A DNA stretch of 64,000 bases, taken from Xanthomonas codiaei (lineage in GTDB: Bacteria; Pseudomonadota; Gammaproteobacteria; Xanthomonadales; Xanthomonadaceae). Numbering within the stretch: position 1 is the first letter of the stretch; each line of letters opens with the position of its first letter. The notes below the pieces were generated by a model. That model made no database searches, was not told where the DNA came from, and saw only the letters and a program-made list of their open reading frames with translations. The position numbers and the translations under genes were made by a program. Below are positions 15,674 to 23,855 of the stretch, piece after piece. The DNA lies in assembly GCF_002939785.1 (NCBI RefSeq), contig NZ_MDEC01000017.1, positions 1 through 64,000 on the forward strand, given 5' to 3'.

Positions 15674-17929
15674 GTGAGTACAGCCCACCCCGTCGTTGCG
15701 CCGAGCGGTCTGGAGTTTCTGTCTGGCGGCGGGGTCATGGGCGCGACCATCCGCGCACACGACTGGGCCGCCACGCCGCTGGGCGACCCGCACACCTGGC
15801 CGCAGTCGCTGCGCTCGGCAGTGTCGATCATGCTCAATGCGCGTTTGCTGGGCGCAGTGCTGTGGGGACCACAGCTGCGCATGCTCTACAACGACGTCTA
15901 CCTGCAGTCGGTGGGCGACCGCCACCCGCATGCGCTGGGCCAGCCGGTGGCCGAGGTGTGGGGCGAAACCTATGCACCGATCGCCGAAGATTTCGCACGG
16001 GTGATGCGCACCGGCGAGGGTTACGGCCAGGGCGTGGTCGCCCTGCCAATGCTGCGCAATGGCGTGCACGAAACCACCTACTGGAATGCGACCGCGTCCC
16101 CCATCCGCGGCGAGGACGGCAGCATCGTGGGGCTGCTCAACATCGCCATCGAAACCACCGCACAAGTCGCGGCCGAGCGGCATCGCGACATCCAGAACGC
16201 GATGCTGAGCAACGAGAACACGCATCTGGTACACGAGGTGGTCAACCGCACCACCGAACGCGATCGGGCGCTGGAAGCGGAAACCGCCGCGCGCCGCAAT
16301 GCCGAGCGCGTGCAGCTGGCGCTGGCGGCCGGGGCCATCATCGGCACCTGGATCTGGGACCTGCCCAACGATGCGTTTTCGGTGGACGAGGCGTTTGCCG
16401 AGAACTTCGGCTTCGACCCATCCAGCAGCCGTACCGGCTTGCCGCTGGAACAGGTCATCGCCAACGTGCATCCGGACGATCGCGACGGCCTGCGCGCAGC
16501 GATCAACGAAGCACTGGCGCGCGGTGGTGCGTATGCGCACCAGTACCGGGTCAGGCGCCGCGACGGCAAGTACTACTGGCTGGAAGCCAACGGCCGGGTG
16601 GAACATGCGCCGGACGGTACGCCGCTGCGGTTTCCCGGCGTGTTGCTGGATATCGACGCGCGCCACGCCTTGTCCGAAGAACGCGACCGCGCCCTGGCCG
16701 CGTTGCGCGAACTGAGCGAGACGCTGGAACAGCGTGTCACCGCACGGACCAGCGAGCTGATGGTGGTGGAAGAGGCGCTGCGACAATCGCAGAAGATGGA
16801 AGCGGTAGGCCAGCTCACCGGCGGTCTGGCGCACGACTTCAACAACCTGTTGGCCGGCATCTCCGGCGCGTTGGAGTTGATGTCCCTGCGCGTGGAGCAG
16901 CAGCGCTTTGCCGAACTGCCGCGCTACCTCGGCATCGCGCAAAGCGCCGCCACGCGCGCAGCGGCGCTCACCCACCGGTTGCTGGCGTTCGCGCGGCGGC
17001 AGACGTTGCTGCCCACGCCGACCGATGTCAGCCAGTTGATCGTCGATATCCTGGAACTGGTGCAGCGCACCGTGGGGCCGGGCATCCGGGTGGAGAACGT
17101 CCCCAATCCGCTGCTCTGGCCGGCGCTGGTGGATGCCTCGCAACTGGAGAATGCGCTACTCAACCTGTGCATCAACGCGCGCGATGCCATGCCCGATGGC
17201 GGCCAGCTGCGCATCGACACCAGCAACCACTGGATCGACCACGACCTGGCGCGGCAACTGGGCATGCGCCAGGGCCCGTATCTGTCGCTGTGCGTCAGCG
17301 ACACCGGCACCGGCATGCCGCCGGAGGTGGTGGCGCGCGCGTTCGATCCGTTCTTCACCACCAAGCCGCTGGGCGAAGGCACGGGACTGGGCTTGTCGAT
17401 GATCTATGGGTTCGCCAAGCAGTCCGGCGGGCAGGTGCGCATCCAGTCGGAAGTCGGCAAGGGCTCGCGGGTGTGCATCTATCTGCCGCGCCATCTGGGC
17501 GAGGTGACCCAGTCCGATGCACACGGGCAGCCGCTGCAACTCACCCCCACCGATGCCGGCGAGACGGTGCTGATCGTCGACGACGAACCGTCCATCCGGT
17601 CGCTGCTGGGCGAAGTGCTGCAGGAGCTGGGCTATACCGTGATCGAAGCCGGCGACAGCGTGGCCGGCCTGGGCATCCTGCAATCGGACGTGCGCATCGA
17701 CCTGCTGATCAGCGACGTGGGCTTGCCCGGCGGCATGAACGGCCGCCAGATGGCCGACGCCAGCCGTGCGCATCGCCCGCATCTCAAGGTGCTGTTCATC
17801 ACCGGCTTCGCCGAGAACGCGCTACTGGACGACCACCACCTGGAACCGCGCATGGCGGTGCTGACCAAGCCCTTCAGCGTGAGCGTGCTGACTGCGCGGG
17901 TGAAGGAGTTGATTGCGACAGAGGGCTGA
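15674..17929 (+). CDS. Hybrid sensor histidine kinase/response regulator with PAS domains
   Basis: In this protein of about 751 residues, an N-terminal PAS-like module (residues about 20-150, beginning FLSGGGVMGATIRAHDW) is followed by a coiled segment and a second PAS (about 210-340). The HisKA domain has the phospho-acceptor His in GLAHDFNNLLAGI. The ATPase domain has an N-box NLCINARDAMPDGG and G-boxes DTGTGMP and GTGLGLSM. A C-terminal receiver has its phospho-Asp in LISDVGLPGGMNG. No membrane segment is seen, so it is a soluble sensor. GTG 15674 is taken as the start because the GGGVMGA motif is usually internal in these kinases; ATG 15737 is an alternative. No output regulator is adjacent. 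Confidence 0.9.
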   Translation: MSTAHPVVAPSGLEFLSGGGVMGATIRAHDWAATPLGDPHTWPQSLRSAVSIMLNARLLGAVLWGPQLRMLYNDVYLQSVGDRHPHALGQPVAEVWGETYAPIAEDFARVMRTGEGYGQGVVALPMLRNGVHETTYWNATASPIRGEDGSIVGLLNIAIETTAQVAAERHRDIQNAMLSNENTHLVHEVVNRTTERDRALEAETAARRNAERVQLALAAGAIIGTWIWDLPNDAFSVDEAFAENFGFDPSSSRTGLPLEQVIANVHPDDRDGLRAAINEALARGGAYAHQYRVRRRDGKYYWLEANGRVEHAPDGTPLRFPGVLLDIDARHALSEERDRALAALRELSETLEQRVTARTSELMVVEEALRQSQKMEAVGQLTGGLAHDFNNLLAGISGALELMSLRVEQQRFAELPRYLGIAQSAATRAAALTHRLLAFARRQTLLPTPTDVSQLIVDILELVQRTVGPGIRVENVPNPLLWPALVDASQLENALLNLCINARDAMPDGGQLRIDTSNHWIDHDLARQLGMRQGPYLSLCVSDTGTGMPPEVVARAFDPFFTTKPLGEGTGLGLSMIYGFAKQSGGQVRIQSEVGKGSRVCIYLPRHLGEVTQSDAHGQPLQLTPTDAGETVLIVDDEPSIRSLLGEVLQELGYTVIEAGDSVAGLGILQSDVRIDLLISDVGLPGGMNGRQMADASRAHRPHLKVLFITGFAENALLDDHHLEPRMAVLTKPFSVSVLTARVKELIATEG

Positions 17930-18389
17930 GTGCAGGTGACGACGCTACGTGCAGCGGAATGCACAGCTGTCGTTGCTGTTGCCGCCAAGCTCCAGGGCGC
18001 GGCCTTGCAGGCAAGATGTGCGCTGCAAGCCGGGTAACTGCAGTGCACCCGGCGGTTCGAGATCGGCAGACGGTGGCATTGGCGGCTGCAACGTTGCAGA
18101 CGGGCCGTGTCCGTGTCTGGCAACTGCAGAGAGTCCCTATCCGGGATTTCAGCAGGCATGCATCCCTGCAGTGCGGCGCCGACGCGGGTGGCGACAGATG
18201 CGACGACCGCAGGCGATTACGCTGTGGTCGCGTTGCATGCTCGAAGGCATCGGCGGGCCCGTGCATGACCGGCGCAGCCGCGGATTGGCGGTTGCAGACC
18301 ACTTGCGGGCAAGGTGACGGCATCGGTGCGCCATGAGGTGGCAACGGCGTCCCACTTGCCGCATCACGCGGTCATCGTCAGCTGCAGGC
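17930..18389. other. Intergenic stretch without a gene
   Basis: 460 bp between convergent genes (kinase and HDOD protein). Open frames are shadows with no start signal or family resemblance. No clear terminator with a T-run was identified for either gene. Confidence 0.45.
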
Positions 18390-19553
18390 TTACTCCACGC
18401 TTGCGGCCACCAGCCGCTGCCACAGCGCGGTATTGGCGGCGTCGTCCGGTTCCAGCGTGGCGAGCACGGTCAAGGCATGGGCTTGCTGCTCGGCGCCATG
18501 GCGGGCGAGCATTGCCAGGGCGGCGGCGAGGCGGCCGTAGCGCAACGCGCGGCCCAGCGCGCTGGCCAGCAGGGTGGTGTCGTGCTCGGGACGCTGTTCG
18601 TCCAGCGCGGTGCCCAGCACGGGCGGCAGGTCCCAGGTAGTGGCGATCGTCTTGGCCACCGCGGCGGTATGGCCTTCCACCAGCGCCGCGGCCACCTCCA
18701 GGCTGTAGGGCAGGCCGGGGCGTTCGGCATAGGCATCGCGCAGCACCCGCAGGATCACCACCGCACCCAGTCCCTGCAGCAGGCCGGCCAGCTGCGCCGA
18801 CAAGCTGTCGCCGCCGCGTTCGCGCATGTAGGCAGCCGCCGCCGTGGCGGTGCGCAGGGCGTAGTCCCACACCGCGGCCGGCAGGCGCGAGTGCAGGCCG
18901 CCGTCCAGGCTGAGCACCGGCTGCATGACTGCTGCGGCGACGATCTGGCGCACTCCCTCGGTGCCGATATGCACCACCGCCCGTTCCAGGCTTTCCAGCG
19001 GGGCGCCTTGCGGGCGGTACAGCGCGCTGTTGGCGATGCGCAGCAGGTTGGCGGCCAGCGCCGGGTCCTGCGCAATGATCGCGGCAATGCCGCGCCCGGA
19101 GGCGTCCGGATCGTTGACCGCACGCATCAGTTGCGGCAACAGGTGCGGGCGGCGCGGCAGCAACTGCGGGCGCAGGTCGACATGGGCCAGTGCATTGGCG
19201 ACGGCATCCAGCACCGCCAGCTGTGCCGGGTCGGTGGGCAGGCTGGCCTCGGCCAGCGAGGGGGTGTCCATCACCACGGCATACATGCGCCGCAGCAACG
19301 GGCGCATCGGGGGTGGCGCGTCCTGCAATGGCGCGGCCGCTGCCTGCGGCGACGGTGGCTGCGATTGGACCCGTGCCGGGACGGCGAGAGGCTCCGCCGC
19401 GGGCGCCGGCGCGATAGAGGCCGCGCCAGCGGTTGCCGCCGGCACCGCAGCTTCGGGCGCGCGCTGGCGCCTGCGCATCCAGACGATGGCGCCGACGATC
19501 GTCGCGACAGCGAGAAGGCCGGCAGCAAGCAGCAACACAGTGGCGAGGATCAT
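18390..19553 (-). CDS. Membrane-anchored HDOD-domain signalling protein
   Basis: In this 387-residue protein, one transmembrane helix at residues about 3-26 is followed by RRRQR and a Pro/Ala-rich linker (about 30-85), leaving the rest cytoplasmic. Residues about 135-330 form an HDOD domain (IIAQDPALAANLLRIANSAL, then VVHIGTEGVRQIVAAAVMQP), which is related to HD phosphohydrolases but lacks the HD catalytic pair. HDOD proteins act in regulation of motility, chemotaxis or c-di-GMP signalling in xanthomonads; the specific partner here is not known. Confidence 0.85.
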   Translation of the reverse strand: MILATVLLLAAGLLAVATIVGAIVWMRRRQRAPEAAVPAATAGAASIAPAPAAEPLAVPARVQSQPPSPQAAAAPLQDAPPPMRPLLRRMYAVVMDTPSLAEASLPTDPAQLAVLDAVANALAHVDLRPQLLPRRPHLLPQLMRAVNDPDASGRGIAAIIAQDPALAANLLRIANSALYRPQGAPLESLERAVVHIGTEGVRQIVAAAVMQPVLSLDGGLHSRLPAAVWDYALRTATAAAAYMRERGGDSLSAQLAGLLQGLGAVVILRVLRDAYAERPGLPYSLEVAAALVEGHTAAVAKTIATTWDLPPVLGTALDEQRPEHDTTLLASALGRALRYGRLAAALAMLARHGAEQQAHALTVLATLEPDDAANTALWQRLVAASVE

Positions 19554-19824
19554 GGGCAGTTGTCTGAATCAGTGCCGCGACTATCGGCGATGGCGGGCGC
19601 GGCGGCAACGTGGAGTGCGCGCAGGCGCGCTTCGCAAGGCCGCGAGCGCTTGGCCATTGGCGAGCTTGCGCAGGCCCGGCGCGCCGGCATGTGCAGTCCA
19701 CGCGACCAGGCGCAAGCGACGGCTCTCGCGTCCGCTTGCCTGCTGGCCAGGCAACACTGCACATGCGCGCGGCCGCCATTGACCGGTAGCATCGCCACCT
19801 CCACTGCCAGCCGAGCGAGTGCCG

Positions 19825-20265
19825 ATGTCCACCGTTACGCTACACCGTGTGTTACGCGCCAGCCCCGAGCTGGTCTACCGCGCCTTCCTGGATGCCGATG
19901 CGATGGTGAAGTGGCTGCCGCCGGCCGGCTTCACCGGCAGCATCGAGCACGTGCACGCGCAGGTGGGCGGCACCTTCCGCATGGCCTTCACCCATTTCGC
20001 CAGCGGGCAGCGGCATGCCTTCGGTGGCACCTACCTGGAGCTGCAGCCCGGTGCCCTGCTGCGCTACAACGATGAGTTCGACGACCCGTCACTGCCGGGG
20101 ACCATGTTGACCACCGTGCGCCTGCAGGCGCTGCCATGCGGCACCGATCTGCACGTGGTGCAGGAAGGCATTCCCGAACAGATCCCGCTGCATGCCTGTT
20201 ATCTCGGTTGGCAGGATTCGCTGGGCTTGCTGGCGCATCTGCTGGAAGCGCAGCCGCAGGGTTGA
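19825..20265 (+). CDS. SRPBCC (AHSA1/START-like) domain protein
   Basis: This protein of about 146 residues starts STVTLHRVLRASPELVYRAF with the typical SRPBCC first strand and helix. It has MVKWLPPAGFTG as the conserved W-containing loop and ends with HACYLGWQDSLGLLAHLLE, the C-terminal long helix that closes the hydrophobic cavity. These proteins bind small hydrophobic ligands or act as Hsp90 activator homologues; the ligand is unknown. A GTG at 19819 is also possible. Confidence 0.88.
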   Translation: MSTVTLHRVLRASPELVYRAFLDADAMVKWLPPAGFTGSIEHVHAQVGGTFRMAFTHFASGQRHAFGGTYLELQPGALLRYNDEFDDPSLPGTMLTTVRLQALPCGTDLHVVQEGIPEQIPLHACYLGWQDSLGLLAHLLEAQPQG

Positions 20266-20757
20266 TCGGGGCCTGTGCGGTGGTGCGTGTATCGCGCCGC
20301 TTGTTGCTGTGTCGATGCCAGTGCGCGCGCCGCCGCCGTGCGATCGGCGGTGGTGCGCCTGGACCGGCGACTGCCGTGCATTGCCGCGTCGTTTGGATGT
20401 GCGGTGTTCGCGGCGGCCCACCCGCGTGCTGCTGGGGAGGAGGCCGATAGCAATCCCGCACCCGCGGCAAGCTGCAACGCAGCAATGAGCGGAGTGTCTT
20501 CAAGCTGACCGCTGCGCTGCACGTCACGCTAACGCGCCTGCCATCACCATGGGTCACCAGCTGTGCAGTTCTAGAGCATCTAGGCAGCTTAAAGGGTGCA
20601 GGCATCCGCAGTTGGACCACCTTCCACGGACATCACCTCAGGCGTGATGTCCGTTTTGCTATCTGCGCCGCGAGAGGTTGCACAGCAGGCAGGCAGCTTG
20701 TGCGGAACGGGCCGGACGAGGGCAAGGCCTGCGCAGGCCACGCGCAGGCATCTGCCG
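20266..20757. other. Intergenic stretch; possible small RNA ending at a terminator
   Basis: No protein gene was found in 490 bp. It contains one strong plus-strand terminator (20626-20657) that is 360 bases past the nearest plus-strand gene. This leaves room for an independent short transcript, but I could not define its promoter. Confidence 0.35.
20626..20657 (+). terminator. Rho-independent terminator without an obvious gene in front
   Basis: A perfect 11-bp stem ACGGACATCAC/GTGATGTCCGT with a 7-base loop is followed by TTT (TTTT counting the last base of the stem). It may end an SRPBCC readthrough transcript or an unannotated small RNA. Confidence 0.7.
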
Positions 20758-21069
20758 CTACAGCGTGCCCTGCTTCCACAGCCGCACGATCGCGGCCGGC
20801 GCGTGTTCTTCGGGGATGCGCAGCGGTTCGCTGGCGCCCTCCCAGGCGATGCTGAAATAGCGGCGGTCGCCGCCCCCGGCCTGCGGTGTCGGCAAGGCAT
20901 GCGCCAGGCACTGGTCCAGCAGGCCGCGCAGTTGCAGGCGCTGCGCTTCGTCCAGGTCATCCATCACCAGCTGGCGTTCGCGGCGCATGGCCGGGAATGC
21001 GGCCACGCCTCCCTCGCGGGCCAGGCGCAGGGTGACGCCTGCTTCCACCGGCGGCCGTTGCACGCTCAT
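20758..21069 (-). CDS. Emfourin-like inhibitor of the adjacent M4 protease
   Basis: This 103-residue protein has the start ATG 21069 (MSVQRPP) overlapping the stop of the M4 protease gene by four bases, so the two are translationally coupled. The sequence has the R-x-GG pattern of emfourin (LRLAREGGVAAFP), a helical middle (LDEAQRLQLRGLLDQCLAHA) and a terminal RRYFSIAWEG strand. In the known protealysin-emfourin pair the inhibitor binds the mature protease tightly and protects the producing cell. Cytoplasmic location and inhibition here are inferred from family and position. Confidence 0.8.
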   Translation of the reverse strand: MSVQRPPVEAGVTLRLAREGGVAAFPAMRRERQLVMDDLDEAQRLQLRGLLDQCLAHALPTPQAGGGDRRYFSIAWEGASEPLRIPEEHAPAAIVRLWKQGTL

Positions 21070-22130
21070 ACGCGCACGCCCACCTCGCGCCATGCCTGAT
21101 GGACGGCGCGTGCTTCGGCGCTGTCGGCACCGTAATCGGCGCCGGCCACGCTGACGGTGAGCGCGGCAAAGGTGGCGAAGTCTGCCTTGGCGGTCAGCTC
21201 GCCGCCGGTGAGGGTGCGATACCAGATCCGGCCAGTCGTCTCCCAGGCCGCGCCACCGATCGCCACCGCCGCGCGATAGAACGCGTGGTTGGGAATGCCG
21301 GAGTTGTAGTGCACGCCGCCATCGTCTTCCTGCGTGTCGACATAGCCGGCCATGGTGGCCGGTTGCGGGTCCTTGCCCAAGGCAGGATCGTCGTAGGCAG
21401 TGCCGGGGGCGCGCATCGAGCGCAGGCCCACGCCCTGGATGCCCGGCATCAACAACCCCGCGCCGATGATCCAGTCGGCGTCCTGCGCGCTCTGGCGCAA
21501 GCTGTATTGCTTGATCAGGATGCCGAACACGTCCGACACCGACTCGTTCAACGCGCCGGACTGGCCCTGGTAGATCAGGTTGGCGGTGCGTTCGGTAACG
21601 CCATGGGTGAGTTCGTGGCCGATCACATCCAACGCGATGGTGAAGCGGTTGAAGACCTCGCCATCGCCATCGCCGAACACCATCTGCTCGCCATTCCAGA
21701 ACGCGTTGTCATAGCCGCGCTCGTAGTGCACGGTACCGATCAGCGGCATGGCCGCATCGTCGATCGAATTGCGCCCGTACACCGTCTGGTAGAAGTCGTG
21801 GGTGGCGCCCAGGTAGTCATAGGCTTCGTTCACCGCGACATCGTCGGTGGCGGCGGCGCCCTCGTCGCGTACCAGCGTGCCGGGCAGGATGCTGCCCTGC
21901 CTGGCGTCGTAGATCCTGCGCTGCACCGCATGCGCGGCCTGTGGCACTGGCGCCGCCGCGTCATCGGCTCGCGCCAGCAGGCCCAGCGCACGCTGCTGGC
22001 GTAGCTGCGCGGTGACCTCACGCGACAACCGCGCGCAGCGGCGGGCATGGTCGGGGGCTGCCTGGGCCACATGGTCCAGCAGATAGGGCGGCAGGATCCC
22101 GGCCCGGCGCGGCGAAACGAATGCGGACAT
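21066..22130 (-). CDS. Protealysin-like M4-family metallopeptidase
   Basis: In this 354-residue protein, a short propeptide contains PPYLL (residues 14-18), the signature of protealysin-type precursors, which lack a conventional signal peptide. Zinc ligands lie in HELTH (172-176) and the third ligand Glu196 in NESVSD. The C-terminal catalytic His region is seen in the GGVHYNSGIPNHAFY segment. The protease is thermolysin-like; protealysin-type enzymes are made without a signal peptide and can act inside host cells or be released by other routes. The start at 22130 is preferred because it places the PPYLL propeptide at the expected distance. It is coupled to the inhibitor gene downstream. Confidence 0.92.
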   Translation of the reverse strand: MSAFVSPRRAGILPPYLLDHVAQAAPDHARRCARLSREVTAQLRQQRALGLLARADDAAAPVPQAAHAVQRRIYDARQGSILPGTLVRDEGAAATDDVAVNEAYDYLGATHDFYQTVYGRNSIDDAAMPLIGTVHYERGYDNAFWNGEQMVFGDGDGEVFNRFTIALDVIGHELTHGVTERTANLIYQGQSGALNESVSDVFGILIKQYSLRQSAQDADWIIGAGLLMPGIQGVGLRSMRAPGTAYDDPALGKDPQPATMAGYVDTQEDDGGVHYNSGIPNHAFYRAAVAIGGAAWETTGRIWYRTLTGGELTAKADFATFAALTVSVAGADYGADSAEARAVHQAWREVGVRV

Positions 22131-22239
22131 CAGCGACCTCCACAGGAACGGCACCGGCGACTATGTCGGCGCCGGCTTTAGGAAATCGTTAGACCGCACC
22201 GCCCGTGCCGGGCGCGCCGCGCCGCAGACCGCCTGCCGT

Positions 22240-22896
22240 TCAGTCCAGCTGCATCAGCGCCTGCTGGATCGGGGTCTGGCCATCGATAAAGCCGATGGTC
22301 TTGCCGATGCTGGCCGGCGTCGCCAGCGTGGCGGCGATCACCTGGGCCACGTTGGCGCGCGAGACGCCGCCCTCGGTATCGCTGCCGGGATCGCGGGCGA
22401 TGCGGCCGGTGGGCGGATCCAGGGTCAGGCGGCCGGGGCCGAGCACGGTCCAGTCCAGCGCGGTGCCGCGCAGATGCGCATCGGCCGCGCCCTTGGCCTG
22501 GGCATAGGCAAAGAAGGGGTCGTCCGGCCCGATGCCGTGTTCCAGCCCTGCGCCGAGGTAGGACACCATCACGTAGCGGCGCACGCGCGCGTGTTCGGCG
22601 GCCTGCATCGAGCGGATCGCCGCATCGCGGTCCACGGCGTAGGTGCGCGCGGCATCGCCGCCGCCGGCACCGGCCGACCACACCGCCGCATCGTGGCCGG
22701 CCAGCTGCGCGGCAATGGCATCGGTATCGGCGTGTTCGATGTCGAACGCCAACGGCGTGGCGCCATCGGCGATCACATCGGCTTCGTGCCCGGGATTGCG
22801 GAACAGTGCCGTCACCTGGTGCCCAGCGCGCACCAGCAATGGCGTGAGCAGACGTGCGACCTTGCCGTGGCCACCGATCACCAAGATACGAGACAT
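22240..22896 (-). CDS. NAD(P)-binding SDR-like (NmrA/atypical) protein
   Basis: In this 218-residue protein, the nucleotide-binding motif GGHGKVARLL sits in the first strand-turn-helix (residues about 3-20), followed by TALFRNPGH, the NADP-preferring second strand, and MVSYLGAG as the central strand. FFAYAQAKGAAD carries a YxxxK-type arrangement. It resembles stand-alone atypical SDRs (YhfK/CsgA-like) that reduce or bind quinones; the substrate is unknown. It lies 109 bp upstream of the M4 protease gene on the same strand and has no evident functional link to it. Confidence 0.85.
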   Translation of the reverse strand: MSRILVIGGHGKVARLLTPLLVRAGHQVTALFRNPGHEADVIADGATPLAFDIEHADTDAIAAQLAGHDAAVWSAGAGGGDAARTYAVDRDAAIRSMQAAEHARVRRYVMVSYLGAGLEHGIGPDDPFFAYAQAKGAADAHLRGTALDWTVLGPGRLTLDPPTGRIARDPGSDTEGGVSRANVAQVIAATLATPASIGKTIGFIDGQTPIQQALMQLD

Positions 22897-23136
22897 ACCA
22901 CCTCCAGCATTGCGCGCCGTGGCGCGGAAGACGCGCATCCTCGCCGGTGCCGCGCTAAAGCAGCGTCAGCGCCAGGTCACGGCGTATGCGTTGCCCGAGC
23001 GCACTCGCAGCCCGCATCGGCGAATGCCGGCGATGTGGCACCGATGCGGTGCGCGAAGGCATCGCCTGGCCGCGATGCATGACCCGCATGCCTCGCATCT
23101 GGGACACTTGCGTGCCTGGTTCTGCGAGAGTGCCCG

Positions 23137-23577
23137 ATGTCCCTGTCTTCCGAGTTGCGCCCACGCGTTGGCTGCGGTGCCTTCATCCAGCGCCGCGATG
23201 GCCGCTTGCTGCTGGTGTTGCGCGGACGCGCCCCCGAGCAGGGGCATTGGGGCCTGCCTGGCGGCAAGGTGGACTGGATGGAGACGGTAGAGGCCACCGT
23301 GGTGCGCGAGGTGCTGGAAGAAACCGGCCTGCAGGTGCACCCGCAGCGCGTGCTGTGCGTGGTCAGCCATTTCGAACCGGACATGGACCCGCCGCATCAT
23401 TGGGTGGCGCCGGTGTATGTGGCCCGCATCGAAGGCAGCGAACAGGCGCAGCTGCGCGAACCGCACGTCCTGCACGACATCGGCTGGTTCGCACTGGACG
23501 CGCTGCCCACGCCGCTGACCCGCTCGGCGTCGCAGGCGGTGCACCAGCTGCAGGCCGAGCGCGGCGCGGCCGGCTGA
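23137..23577 (+). CDS. Nudix hydrolase
   Basis: This 146-residue enzyme has a complete Nudix box: GGKVDWMETVEATVVREVLE, then ETGLQV, matching Gx5Ex7REUxEExGU (residues about 47-69). The metal-binding glutamates are all present. It most likely hydrolyses a nucleoside diphosphate derivative; the flanking GHWGLPGGK and HWVAPVY segments resemble MutT/ADP-ribose pyrophosphatase-like members, but specificity cannot be assigned. It is a stand-alone gene. Confidence 0.92.
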   Translation: MSLSSELRPRVGCGAFIQRRDGRLLLVLRGRAPEQGHWGLPGGKVDWMETVEATVVREVLEETGLQVHPQRVLCVVSHFEPDMDPPHHWVAPVYVARIEGSEQAQLREPHVLHDIGWFALDALPTPLTRSASQAVHQLQAERGAAG

Positions 23578-23855
23578 CAGGCCAGCGGTGGCGTCAGGCG
23601 TGGTCACCGCATCGCGTCGGTGCCCGGCGTACCTTGCGCGCCCGACCTCGATCCGCCAGCACGCGTATCGACGCGCTGCCGGTCGCCGGTGATCGGCGCC
23701 TTGTAGAGCACATGGATTTTGCCGCGCCGCTCGGCTAACGTCGCACTGCCGCGGCCAGGGGAGCTGGCCTGCGGATGGTGAACCACACGTGTCGAATCAC
23801 CCGGCCGGGACGCCGATGACGGCTGAGCGCCCGGTCACGCATCAAGGAACGAAGA

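Noticed and set aside
15463-18336. 957-codon open frame on the plus strand overlapping the hybrid kinase
   Set aside because: It is in a different frame from the kinase and its translation is Arg/Ala/Gly-rich noise; the kinase frame carries all motifs.
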